Assembly (NCBI GenBank): GCA_031365375.1
Contig: JANLXZ010000178.1
Coordinates: 1 to 24,473, forward strand
Source of the DNA: JAKFWF01 sp031365375
Lineage (GTDB): Bacteria > Pseudomonadota > Alphaproteobacteria > Rhizobiales > Hyphomicrobiaceae
DNA length: 24,473 nucleotides
Direction: 5' to 3'
Shown: piece after piece, positions 7,689 to 15,634 of the stretch
How the letters are laid out: every line of letters begins with the position of its first letter
Numbering within the stretch: the first letter of the stretch is position 1
Translations under genes and position numbers: made by a program
The notes under the pieces: generated by a model
Told to the model about the DNA's origin: nothing
What the model saw: the letters and a program-made list of their open reading frames with translations, nothing else
The model's database searches: none

Positions 7689-8222
7689 ATGAGCGATGGC
7701 AGGATCGACGTAATTTTCACGCCGGCGATGATTGCCGACAGGATCGAAGTGCTTGCGCGCGAGATCGCTGCAAACCAGGTCGAGTCATTACTGGTGATTG
7801 CGATTTTGAAGGGCAGCTTCGTCTTCGCCGCCGACTTGATCCGCGCCTTGCACCGTGCCGGCCTCGCGCCCGACGTTGATTTCATGACGCTGTCGAGCTA
7901 CCGCAAGAGCACCAGATCGTCCGGTGTGGTCGACATTTTGCGCGACATAGAAAGCGATGTCGCAGGGCGAAACGTTTTGCTGGTCGACGACATACTAGAA
8001 TCCGGCCGCACGCTCGCCTTCGCCAAGGATCTGGTCGCGGCTCGCGGCGCCGCGCGCATCATGACATGCGTGCTGCTCGACAAGGGCCACAAGCGAGCGG
8101 TCGATGTCACTGCCGATTTCAAAGCGTTCGATTGTCCGGAAGTATTCGTTGTCGGGTATGGCATGGATGTGGGCCACCGTTACCGCGAGTTGCCGTTCGT
8201 CGGTCAAGTCGTGCACGATTGA
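7689..8222 (+). CDS. hpt: hypoxanthine phosphoribosyltransferase
   Basis: This enzyme converts hypoxanthine (and often guanine) plus PRPP to IMP or GMP in the cytosol, as part of purine salvage. The 177-residue length matches the family. The PRPP-binding motif is seen as NVLLVDDILESGRTL (about 94-108), the N-terminal substrate loop as AILKGSFVFAADL (about 38-50), the flexible-loop region as MTLSSYRKSTRSSG, and the C-terminal VVGYGMDVGHRYRELPFVG carries the purine-contact segment. The ATG at 7689 has a GGGAGA site at a somewhat long distance (about 12 nt). A receiver gene follows 34 nt downstream on the same strand and is probably co-transcribed. Confidence 0.95.
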   Translation: MSDGRIDVIFTPAMIADRIEVLAREIAANQVESLLVIAILKGSFVFAADLIRALHRAGLAPDVDFMTLSSYRKSTRSSGVVDILRDIESDVAGRNVLLVDDILESGRTLAFAKDLVAARGAARIMTCVLLDKGHKRAVDVTADFKAFDCPEVFVVGYGMDVGHRYRELPFVGQVVHD

Positions 8223-8256
8223 AACAGCACGGAAATGAAACCTGAAGGGGAATGCC

Positions 8257-8613
8257 ATGGCACGCGTGCTTTTGGCCGACGACGACGCCGCACTACGTGA
8301 TCTTGTTTGCCGGGCGCTCGGCGGCGATGGACACACTGTCGTCGTCGCCAACGATGGCCAGGAAGCGCTCGATCTAGCGCAAAGCGCGCAGGCACCGTTC
8401 GAAATTCTCGTCACTGACGTGCAAATGCCCGGAATCGATGGAATTGCGCTGGCGAGCCAAATGCTCGTTTTGAATCCCGGCCTCAAGGTTGTGCTTATGT
8501 CCGGCTTGCAGAGTGAGATGTCGCGGGCCGGAGATCTGAAAGCGCAAGGGGCCGTGTTCATTTCGAAGCCGTTCACACTCGAACAGATCCGCAACATCGT
8601 GCGTCGTGCTTAG
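8257..8613 (+). CDS. single-domain response regulator, CpdR-like
   Basis: The protein is a lone receiver domain of 118 residues with no output domain. It carries the acidic pocket (D8-D10), phosphoacceptor D54 (TDVQMPGIDG), Ser82 at the switch position and K104 followed by Pro. In alphaproteobacteria, CpdR of this size acts as a phosphorylation-controlled adaptor that hands substrates such as cell-cycle regulators to the ClpXP protease. The MPxIDGIALA pattern and the SKPFTLEQIRxxV ending resemble that group. The pairing with hpt upstream is also one I associate with this order. Other stand-alone receivers (for example DivK-type) have a similar layout, so the CpdR call is moderate. A GGGG site lies about 8 nt before the ATG. 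Confidence 0.8.
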   Translation: MARVLLADDDAALRDLVCRALGGDGHTVVVANDGQEALDLAQSAQAPFEILVTDVQMPGIDGIALASQMLVLNPGLKVVLMSGLQSEMSRAGDLKAQGAVFISKPFTLEQIRNIVRRA

Positions 8614-8633
8614 CGGCCCGTGAAAACATGGCG

Positions 8634-9584
8634 TCAAGAACGCAGCCGCACCGCAGATCGCGACTGCGGCGGCCGCGACGGCTCGATTGCACCGTTAATG
8701 GCGCTAGCCAGCTGCTGCAGCTCGCCGATGGCGGAACCGTATTTTTCCTGAGCCAGCCGCGTCGCGCCTTCACCCGGATGCAACACTGCACGTTGAATTG
8801 CCGTCGAGTGGGATATCGGTGTCGGGATCGCGTTGAGCCCCGGGATGCCTCGCTGGATCTTATCCAGTAATAGCTGCTGGGCTGGATTGGAGCGCATAAA
8901 CATTGTCATCAGCACAAAGACTTGTTGCGCGGCGACGCCCTTGAAGCCCAGATCCGATTCCAAAATGATGCGTAAGAAATCTACCAGTGCGTTGATCGAA
9001 TTGCGCTCGAGCATCGTCGGGGAAATCACAACTGTACTCAATCGCAAGGCAGCAAGCGACGTGGGCGAGACACCCGCCGCGCAGTCGAACATGATGACGT
9101 CGTAGTAACCGGCGAGACGCTGCAGGTCGGGTTGCATAACCCTTGCCAGCTCCTGGTCCGGACGCTGGGCGCCGAAGTGCGTCAGCAACGCCTCGTCGGT
9201 CAGGCGGTACTCGTTCAACGATTGCGGATGGGATGGCACGAGATCGACCCGGCGGCCGTCGCGCGCGTTTCGCAACTCAGCGATATCACTGACATGAGGC
9301 GCGATATAATAAGGCAGCGCGCCTTGCCGACCGGAAAGATAGCCGCGCACCAGTTCCATCGCCGTACGGCGCTCGCGTGCGGCGGCATCGAGGGCTGATT
9401 GGCTCATCATCATGCGACTGAGCATGCCCTGCTGATCGAGATCGAAAACAAGCACACGCCGGCCGTGGAAAAGCGCGAGCCCTTCCGCGATCATCATTGA
9501 ACTGGTGGATTTGCCAACGCCACCCTTGTGGTTGGCAATGGCGACAATGATTGTCACTGGCCTTGCAGTCTCCGCGACTGGCAT
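8634..9584 (-). CDS. orphan ParA/MinD-type P-loop ATPase
   Basis: This 316-residue ATPase is of the deviant Walker type that positions chromosomes, plasmids or protein cargo on the nucleoid or membrane. The signature is visible: Walker A KGGVGKST (20-27) with the deviant Lys20, A' motif VFDLDQQG (47-54) and Walker B VIMFDCAAG (163-171). Residues 219-250 match the later ParA fold. No parB or parS-like array is nearby, so this is an orphan member, like those that position chemosensory clusters, carboxysomes or secretion machinery. It converges on the receiver gene (20 nt gap) and diverges from the SapC-like pair. The ribosome-binding site for the ATG at 9584 is weak. A GTG at 9557 after AAGG is an alternative, with little effect on the fold. 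A palindrome sits just upstream (9596-9618). Confidence 0.85.
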   Translation of the reverse strand: MPVAETARPVTIIVAIANHKGGVGKSTSSMMIAEGLALFHGRRVLVFDLDQQGMLSRMMMSQSALDAAARERRTAMELVRGYLSGRQGALPYYIAPHVSDIAELRNARDGRRVDLVPSHPQSLNEYRLTDEALLTHFGAQRPDQELARVMQPDLQRLAGYYDVIMFDCAAGVSPTSLAALRLSTVVISPTMLERNSINALVDFLRIILESDLGFKGVAAQQVFVLMTMFMRSNPAQQLLLDKIQRGIPGLNAIPTPISHSTAIQRAVLHPGEGATRLAQEKYGSAIGELQQLASAINGAIEPSRPPQSRSAVRLRS

Positions 9585-9595
9585 GACCGGATGGC

Positions 9596-9618
9596 GATAT
9601 CAGCAGAAAACTGATATC
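9596..9618. promoter_or_regulatory. 23-bp palindrome upstream of the ParA-like gene
   Basis: GATATCAG, a 7-nt spacer, then CTGATATC form a perfect inverted repeat with 8-bp arms, ending 11 nt before the ParA-like start codon. The symmetry and position suit a dimeric repressor operator, possibly autoregulatory. It may also act on the divergent SapC-like operon. There is no T-tract, so a terminator is unlikely. Confidence 0.5.
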
Positions 9619-9755
9619 ACACCAACGCGGCTGGCGAAGCGCATTCCGTGCAAAGACCTTGTGGCAAATTAGCATAGCATGACTGCGGCCTGCGCACGGG
9701 ACAAACACCACCAGACGCTGTGCTGCAAACTCAATTCGGCGAGGAGTAAGTAGGC

Positions 9756-10535
9756 TTGTTATATGAGCGCCCGGTCCCGTTGAAGGGGGACGTTCTGAAG
9801 CAGCGGATATTTTCTCCGTTGGCTTATGTGAACGTCCGCAATGCGAACGTGGTCGGGATCACGGCACACGAGGCGCCGCGTTATTCCGCTCATTTCCCGA
9901 TCGCCTGGCACAAGTGTGACGACCGGTTCGAACTTGCTGTCGTTCGGTCGCTGTTGGACGATGGGCGAGGCCATCCGACGGCCAGCCAATCCGCGCTGAC
10001 TTTCCTACCGGCATTATGCCGGGCTTACCCGTTCATGTATGAGCCCGCTGGTAAAGCTGAACCAGGACCAGGCAACATTCCAACCCACCACCGCTCGAAT
10101 TTTATCGATGCTGCGGTAGCCGATGCGCCGAGCGACATCGGGTCTCCCATTTGCTATCCTGACGGCCGTCCGACAAAAGCGACTGCTCAGCGCATCGCAC
10201 TGCTCGACATGGCGGCGCCGATGTTTGCTGAGACAGCTGAGATAGGTCGGCAGTTGAGCGAACTGGAATTGTTCGAAGCCTGGCCGCTGCGATTTGAGAA
10301 CGTCGAAGGTCACACGCTCGATGTTCCCAATCTGTGGATCGTGAAGCAAGATGCCATCCAGACCGGCGCACTCGCGCCGGTTATGCGTCGACACGGGATC
10401 ATTGCCGCTGATCTCATCGGACTGCACCGGGTCTCACTGTTTCGCGCCGGCATTTTGCTGGCTAATGCAAAGTCCGCGTTGAAAATGACACCGGCGAGCG
10501 ATGCGCAGATTGCGGTGATGGACAGCCGATCATGA
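9756..10535 (+). CDS. SapC-family protein (first of a tandem pair)
   Basis: The 259-residue protein shows the SapC-family pattern, named after the surface-array-protein locus of Campylobacter fetus. Seen are an early PLAYVNVRNANVVGITAHEA, then HFPIAW (46-51), FLPALCRAYPF (83-93), a DGRPT turn, a helical region ending in LFEAWPL (172-178), and a C-terminal GIIAADLIGLHRVSLF. No signal peptide or transmembrane helix is evident, so it is probably cytosolic. The biochemical role of SapC is not established. In C. fetus it is encoded beside a type I exporter of S-layer protein, a context similar to this one. Translation starts at TTG (9756), supported by a strong GAGGAG 9 nt upstream. Its stop overlaps the next start (ATGA), so the two genes are coupled. 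Confidence 0.75.
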   Translation: MLYERPVPLKGDVLKQRIFSPLAYVNVRNANVVGITAHEAPRYSAHFPIAWHKCDDRFELAVVRSLLDDGRGHPTASQSALTFLPALCRAYPFMYEPAGKAEPGPGNIPTHHRSNFIDAAVADAPSDIGSPICYPDGRPTKATAQRIALLDMAAPMFAETAEIGRQLSELELFEAWPLRFENVEGHTLDVPNLWIVKQDAIQTGALAPVMRRHGIIAADLIGLHRVSLFRAGILLANAKSALKMTPASDAQIAVMDSRS

Positions 10536-11410
10536 TCACCTACACCGCGCTCAATCTGTGGCCTGCGCCCGCTGTGCCGCTGCATCCACCGTTCGCGCAT
10601 CTCGATGCCATCGGCTGGCTCCCCCTCGGCGATGGCGAACTGCTGTTGGCGGCGCATTATTATCCTCTTGCCGTTCGGCTCGATGGCCCCTCCCCCGTCA
10701 TTGGCGCCTTGATCCGTCGCGATGTGATGGTCCGCGACTTGATCAACCCGAATGGCCGCTGGTCGGGCGCTTACACGCCGGTGGCGCTGCGTTGCTTCCC
10801 GTTGCGATTGACCGGCAAAACGAGCGGTGATCCGATGGCCGATCTCGAGATCGCGCGGATCGTCCCCGGTCCGGTAAAACCGCGCGGCATCAAACTCAAG
10901 GATGATGCCGGCGCCCCTTCGACGGAGCTACTGTCAATCTACAAGGGTCTGAGTTCGGTTCGCCAATCGCAGGATCGCCTTGCTGCGGCGTTGGACTTGC
11001 TTTTGGTTGCTGACCTTCTCGTTCCGATTGCAGATCATCGGTCGTCCAAGCCGTCGGCGTTTTATACGGTCGATCGCCAACGCTTCAGCAAATCCTCAAA
11101 TCATATGCTCGAGGCAATGGTGCGTCACGCGTTCACCAGCATCGACCTCGTGACGGTGTTGACGTTCTCGCAAGCCCATTTGCGTGCCGATCTGCGCCCC
11201 GCCATGGCTCCACCCCCAACGTCGGCTGACGCTCACGCTTCAGGTGAGCACTCATATGGTTTCGAGGCGATATTGCCCTGGCTCGACACCAGCGAGTTAT
11301 TTCCGACCGCCTGGGCGGGCGATCCGACTGCGTGGTCGCCAGCTGACGTCACCTCGGCGACGACGCCAGCGCCATTCAGCGCTCGCGCAGAGCCACTGCC
11401 AGGCGATTGA
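10532..11410 (+). CDS. second SapC-like protein
   Basis: The 292-residue protein begins at the ATG that overlaps the upstream TGA. It is more divergent but repeats the same layout: AHYYPLAV (41-48), NGRWSGAYTPVALRCFPLRL (74-93), a helix ending LLLVADLLVPI (156-166), and a C-terminal YTVDRQRF followed by FTSIDLVTVLTFSQAHLR. This suggests an ancient duplication of the SapC-type domain, so the pair may act as a heterodimer. A disordered Pro/Ala/Ser-rich tail (about 225-292) is extra. No export signal is seen. Its 3' end overlaps the convergent HlyD gene by 35 nt, a tight packing that suggests linked inheritance. The SapC call rests on pattern resemblance and context. Confidence 0.55.
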   Translation: MITYTALNLWPAPAVPLHPPFAHLDAIGWLPLGDGELLLAAHYYPLAVRLDGPSPVIGALIRRDVMVRDLINPNGRWSGAYTPVALRCFPLRLTGKTSGDPMADLEIARIVPGPVKPRGIKLKDDAGAPSTELLSIYKGLSSVRQSQDRLAAALDLLLVADLLVPIADHRSSKPSAFYTVDRQRFSKSSNHMLEAMVRHAFTSIDLVTVLTFSQAHLRADLRPAMAPPPTSADAHASGEHSYGFEAILPWLDTSELFPTAWAGDPTAWSPADVTSATTPAPFSARAEPLPGD

Positions 11411-12707
11411 ACATCGGTGAAAACAGGAACTGGAGCACGGTGCGCTCGCCGGTCGGCACGATCACTTCTGTCGTCATCCCTGCGACGAGCTTTTCGTTGA
11501 TGTCCGGCGGTAGCGACGCGCGATCGGCCTCAACCTCCATCGCGTAATATGGCTGGCGATTAGTCTCGTCGGGCAGCGTATCACGAGAAATCGACCGCAC
11601 TTCCCCATGCATGGTTTCACTTTGAAACCGTTGGAACTGGGGTAGACGAACCTCCACCGGCAACCCCGGCCGCAGACGATCGATATCGACCGGCGATACC
11701 CGGGCTCGGACAACCAGCTTGGCGGACGCCGGCACGACATCGACGACCGGATCGCCCGGTTTCACCACGCCACCTATGGTAAAGATTCGAAGTTGCTGTA
11801 CCTGCCCACTGACGGGCGCCACGATATCGATGCGCTTCAAGGTATCACGTGCGAGGATCAGCTGCTGGCCGACGTCACTAAGGGTTTTGCGCACATCAGG
11901 GATTAAGCTTGCGGCTTCCTGACTGTACTCCTGGCGCAACTGCTTTTGTTTGGTCTCGATTTCCGCCACGCGCTCCTTCGCGCGCGCATAATCGATATCG
12001 GCTTTCGACGACTGGCCCTGCAGTTGCTGTTCTTGCCGCTCCAACGTCAACACGCGCGGAAGTGGCACAAGCCCCTGCTCGAGCAGCTTTCGTAGCGGCG
12101 GCAATTCCTTCGCGATCGACGTCAGTTGCTGTCCGGCTGTCCGCTTGTCCGATTGCGCCTGGTTCATGTCCTTCCGGGCTTGCTCGATTTGGCTTTCGAG
12201 CACAGAGGTGGCGCTGAGATAGGTATTGCGGCGGCTCTCGAATTGGCGCTGATTATCGAGTTGTGCCGAACGCACCATCGGGTCGTTGGCGAACGCATTG
12301 ACCGCCTCAGGATAAACAAGGCTTTCACGCAAATTCAATTGCGCCTGCAAGCGCGATTCGAGTGCCAGAGCGATCGCCTGTTGTTTGCGATAGAGCTCCT
12401 CACTGGCAGCGCTTCGCGTTGGATCGAGACGCAGAATGACATCGCCCTGCTTCACGAGATCGCCGTCACGCACCAGAATCTCGCTGACGATGCCGCCCTC
12501 GAGGTGCTGAACCGTTTTGCGGTTTGCCTCGAGAGAGATAGCGCCCGGCGCAATCACGGCGCTGTCGATGCGGGCAAAGCCCGCGCAGATCGTCAGTACG
12601 CTCAGAGTGCCAAAAATCACGCCGTAACCGCGCCTGAGCGTGGTCCCGTAATCGGCCGACGGCATTGGCGCAGCAGCGATGGCGACATCGTCACTTCGAG
12701 TGATCAT
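11376..12707 (-). CDS. HlyD-family periplasmic adaptor of a type I secretion system
   Basis: This membrane-fusion protein links the inner-membrane ABC exporter to an outer-membrane TolC-type channel. The 443-residue protein has a short cytoplasmic N-terminus, one transmembrane helix (about 27-45) and the lipoyl-like half-motif VQHLEGGIVSEILVRDGD (66-83). A long Gln/Leu/Arg-rich coiled-coil hairpin (about 100-285) and the second lipoyl half (IVAPVSGQVQQL) follow, and then the beta-barrel with the family signature RARVSPVDIDRLRPGLPVEV. It resembles the PrsE/AprE subgroup. The start codon overlaps the stop of the ABC gene (ATGA), giving coupled translation. No TolC homologue or exported RTX protein lies in the window, so both must be encoded elsewhere. 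Confidence 0.93.
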   Translation of the reverse strand: MITRSDDVAIAAAPMPSADYGTTLRRGYGVIFGTLSVLTICAGFARIDSAVIAPGAISLEANRKTVQHLEGGIVSEILVRDGDLVKQGDVILRLDPTRSAASEELYRKQQAIALALESRLQAQLNLRESLVYPEAVNAFANDPMVRSAQLDNQRQFESRRNTYLSATSVLESQIEQARKDMNQAQSDKRTAGQQLTSIAKELPPLRKLLEQGLVPLPRVLTLERQEQQLQGQSSKADIDYARAKERVAEIETKQKQLRQEYSQEAASLIPDVRKTLSDVGQQLILARDTLKRIDIVAPVSGQVQQLRIFTIGGVVKPGDPVVDVVPASAKLVVRARVSPVDIDRLRPGLPVEVRLPQFQRFQSETMHGEVRSISRDTLPDETNRQPYYAMEVEADRASLPPDINEKLVAGMTTEVIVPTGERTVLQFLFSPMFNRLAVALRER

Positions 12708-14455
12708 TTCGTGCGCCTCGCATCGCTCGGTGCGGGACCCGAACCTTCGACAACCGTCAGCGCCGGCGCGCGCAACTTAGACAACCTATCGACGACTTGG
12801 CCGCGGGGCCCGAATGCTTGCACCGTGCCGGCATTCAGTACGAGCACGTCATCGCAATACGACAACAAACTAAGTTTGTGGGTGATGACGACAACGACAC
12901 TGCCATTTTGCCTCATGCGGTCGAGAGCCAGCCCCAGGGCCTGCTCGCCCGCGGCGTCTAGGCTCGAACTCGGCTCATCGAGGATAACCAAGTGCGGATT
13001 GCCATAAACGGCACGCGCCAGAGCAATCCGCTGCCGCTGTCCGCCGGAGAGGACATGCCCAACGGCGCCCCCCACGAGGGTGTTGAAGCCCTTAGGTAGT
13101 TCCTTGATCAGATCGTTTACACCGGCGAGCCCAGCGGCTGCGATCAGCTTATCCGAATCAGTCGTGACGGACGGATCAAATCGCGAAATGTTGTCAGCGA
13201 TGGTGCCTGGCAATAACTCGATGTCCTGTGGCATGTAGCCCATATGCTGGCCGAGGTCGTCCTCATTCCAGTGAGACATTTCGTGGTCGCCGATCGAAAT
13301 GCTGCCGCGGCGGGGATGCCAACGTCCGACCAGGAACCGCGCAAGACACGACTTGCCGGCGCCGCTCGGTCCGATGACGCCAAGCACCCGTCCGGCCGGC
13401 ACATTGAATGAAACGTCGTTGATGACGATTTTGTCGGAATCCGGAGCGGCGCCGATGATTCGGGAGACATCGAGCGCGCCGGTCGGCCGCGGGAGCGTGA
13501 CGTTGCGTGCCTTCTCGCCGGCTCGTTGCAATACAATGTCGAGCCGATCGATCGCCGAGCGAAAATTGGTAAAGCTGCGCCAGCTGGAAATCACTTGGTC
13601 GATTGGTCCGAGGCCGCGCATCATGACGATCATCGCGACCATCAGTGTGGCCAGGCTGACCTCGTTGCGAAGAAACAGGTAAGCGCCGACGGCGTAAATA
13701 ATGATCGGCTGCGAGTTACGCAGGCAGCGATTGATGGCCTGGATGACATGGCTGCGATTGTTCGCAACCGATTGCCAGCCCAACGCGGCATGATGCATGC
13801 GGTACCAAACTTGCCTGACACGCGGCAGCATGCCCAACGCCACGACGGGTTCGGTATTGCGAAAAATGGCGCCGCCAAACTCGTTAGCTTGCATCGCACA
13901 TTGAGCTGAACTGCGGCTACTGTCGGAAACCAGAAACTGGTTCAATACCGTCAAAAAAACGGAGAATAAAACCATCAGAATCGAGAGGATGCCTAGCACC
14001 GGATGGGCCAGGAACATCACTGCAATAAAAATCGGCGACCAAAACGCGTCGAACGTCGCACCGATGATGGGCCCCGACAAAAAGTCGCGCACACTGTTAA
14101 TATCGTTGAGCGGCTGAGCCGATGCGCCGGCGGCCGATGTATTCCGCTGCCGGTTGACCGCATCGAATACGACAGCGGTCAATTTTGCGTCGATAGCGAC
14201 CCCGACCCGTTGCAAAGTACGAGAGCGCAGATAATCGAGCGCCGCGTACATAACCATGATGACCATTGCGATGATGGTCAGCACCCAAAGTGTCGCTTCA
14301 TTGCGGCTCAACGCAACGCGATCCATGATCTGCTGCGTGAACAACGGGGACACCAGATACATGATCGGGCCGAACAGGCTGAACCCGAACATGGTCACAT
14401 AAACGGGCGTGAATTCCCGAAGCACGGAAAGTACCGGCGAAGCTTTACGCTGCAT
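12704..14455 (-). CDS. type I secretion ABC transporter, fused permease and ATPase
   Basis: This inner-membrane exporter drives one-step secretion of proteins, typically RTX or S-layer proteins, using ATP. The 583-residue protein has a transmembrane domain (helices around 20-40, 55-75, 140-175, 248-285) and an ATPase domain. The latter has Walker A GPSGAGKS (362-369), Q-loop Q410, signature LSGGQRQR (469-476), Walker B LVILDEP (489-495) and switch His526. The residue after Walker A Ser is Cys instead of the common Thr. There is no N-terminal C39 peptidase domain, so it belongs with PrtD/PrsD rather than bacteriocin exporters. The ribosome-binding site before 14455 is weak. The HlyD gene overlaps its stop codon. 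The substrate is unknown. Confidence 0.93.
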   Translation of the reverse strand: MQRKASPVLSVLREFTPVYVTMFGFSLFGPIMYLVSPLFTQQIMDRVALSRNEATLWVLTIIAMVIMVMYAALDYLRSRTLQRVGVAIDAKLTAVVFDAVNRQRNTSAAGASAQPLNDINSVRDFLSGPIIGATFDAFWSPIFIAVMFLAHPVLGILSILMVLFSVFLTVLNQFLVSDSSRSSAQCAMQANEFGGAIFRNTEPVVALGMLPRVRQVWYRMHHAALGWQSVANNRSHVIQAINRCLRNSQPIIIYAVGAYLFLRNEVSLATLMVAMIVMMRGLGPIDQVISSWRSFTNFRSAIDRLDIVLQRAGEKARNVTLPRPTGALDVSRIIGAAPDSDKIVINDVSFNVPAGRVLGVIGPSGAGKSCLARFLVGRWHPRRGSISIGDHEMSHWNEDDLGQHMGYMPQDIELLPGTIADNISRFDPSVTTDSDKLIAAAGLAGVNDLIKELPKGFNTLVGGAVGHVLSGGQRQRIALARAVYGNPHLVILDEPSSSLDAAGEQALGLALDRMRQNGSVVVVITHKLSLLSYCDDVLVLNAGTVQAFGPRGQVVDRLSKLRAPALTVVEGSGPAPSDARRTK

Positions 14456-14519
14456 GAGGTCGACCCCGACGGAAAATTCGGCAAATAAGCTTTAAATCTG
14501 ATGCGCGATCTCAAAAATT

Positions 14520-14538
14520 GCCATTCTGGCCATTCTGG
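14520..14538. repeat. 9-bp tandem duplication upstream of the ABC gene
   Basis: GCCATTCTG occurs twice back to back and is followed by G, 65 nt upstream of the ABC transporter start. It could be a tandem activator site or chance. Nothing else in the 171-nt gap is recognisable. Confidence 0.3.
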
Positions 14539-14626
14539 GATGTTACGATATCTCTACGAACGTCTAAGATCCAGCCCGAAAGCTGAGCCGCGACGCGATT
14601 CGTGATCGAATGATCCTTTCACTGCG

Positions 14627-15493
14627 TTATGCCCGAAATACACGGACCCGATGCGGTTCGGTGGCACCGCTTCCAGCGTTGGCCGCCAAATTGTTCGCCG
14701 CGGGTGTCTGCGCATTCTGCTGCGTGGCAGCAATTCCAAAGCGAAGTCCAACCAGCGGTTCACGCCCGGTGGGACCGGTCAAAGTGATCGTCTGCCCCGT
14801 CGATCGGCGGGTTGGCGCACCGAGGAAGAGACCTTCGACTGTCAACTGATAGTTTTTAGCGCCGGCTCCCGACAATTCCGCCATCAGGCCCAATATTGGC
14901 CGTGCTCTGGCTCGCGTTCCAGTGAATTCGCCAGCACTTACGAGCCGCGCCGCACCCGGCTGCTGTCCGCCGATCGTTGCGGCATAGCGCAAGAACACGT
15001 CGTTTGGCTTAGCGGGCCAGCCGACCGAAAAGCCTTCGATGCGTGATGGCGCGGACGGACCACCGAGCCATTGATCGAGGCCGACGACTACGTCGCCCAA
15101 ACGCGCGACATGAGCCAGTACTTGGAAACCGCTCAGCGTGTCGCGCGGTAGCGCTGGCTGCGATGCCAGCATTAGACCGGCCGGGCCGCCGGAATCGCGT
15201 CGCAACGGTTCGAATTTCAAAGTTACGTCGAGCGCGCTCGCATGACCGGTGGAGGCGATTTCCACCTGGACGTTGCCACTCTCGCTGGCGCGAATGACGA
15301 GCGCTTGCCCTGGCGCCGACATGGTTGCCCGTTTCTGCTCGGGATGGAGGATCACCTCGTTTCGACCAGGCTCACAAATGACGGTAACTACTGGAGCTTG
15401 CGCCGCATCAACGGCGGTTTCATAACGCAAGACGTAAAGCCCGCGTTGCAGAGCAAAGCTTTTTTGTTTGCGCTGTACCTGCTGCTGCAACAT
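14627..15493 (-). CDS. unrecognised protein upstream of the type I secretion genes
   Basis: I do not recognise this 288-residue protein. It has no signal peptide, membrane helix or RTX glycine repeat. The N-terminal part (about 10-95) looks beta-rich (LYVLRYETAV, VVTVICEPGRNEVIL, ALVIRASESGNVQVEIA). The C-terminal part (about 130-270) is a second compact-looking region with RIEGFSVGWPAKPNDVFLRY, then EGLFLGAP and LTGPTGREPLVGLRFGIA, followed by an Ala/Asn-rich tail. The ATG at 15493 follows a GGGGTGG tract. Two upstream ATGs in frame (15517, 15514) lack a ribosome-binding site. It precedes the ABC/HlyD pair by 171 nt on the same strand and diverges from the glycosyltransferase. It could be a cargo, a cargo chaperone or a regulator of the exporter. 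None of these is shown by sequence. Confidence 0.75.
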   Translation of the reverse strand: MLQQQVQRKQKSFALQRGLYVLRYETAVDAAQAPVVTVICEPGRNEVILHPEQKRATMSAPGQALVIRASESGNVQVEIASTGHASALDVTLKFEPLRRDSGGPAGLMLASQPALPRDTLSGFQVLAHVARLGDVVVGLDQWLGGPSAPSRIEGFSVGWPAKPNDVFLRYAATIGGQQPGAARLVSAGEFTGTRARARPILGLMAELSGAGAKNYQLTVEGLFLGAPTRRSTGQTITLTGPTGREPLVGLRFGIAATQQNAQTPAANNLAANAGSGATEPHRVRVFRA

Positions 15494-15634
15494 GATTAGC
15501 CACCCCACATCCATCATCTAATTGTTAACGCTTTAGCTCAGCCCCAGCCAAAGTGCCAACGCAATACAGCAAAGATCCGTGCACAACACAGAGGCTAGTG
15601 AACAGCGTGATAGAAGCGCCACAAGTCAGCGGGG

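Noticed and set aside
12126..13007. 293-residue plus-strand reading frame across the HlyD/ABC junction
   Set aside because: It lies antisense to two firmly identified genes, with no ribosome-binding site and no family features.
14627..15493. possible RTX substrate of the type I exporter
   Set aside because: No glycine-rich GGxGxDxUx nonapeptides are present in this or any neighbouring protein.
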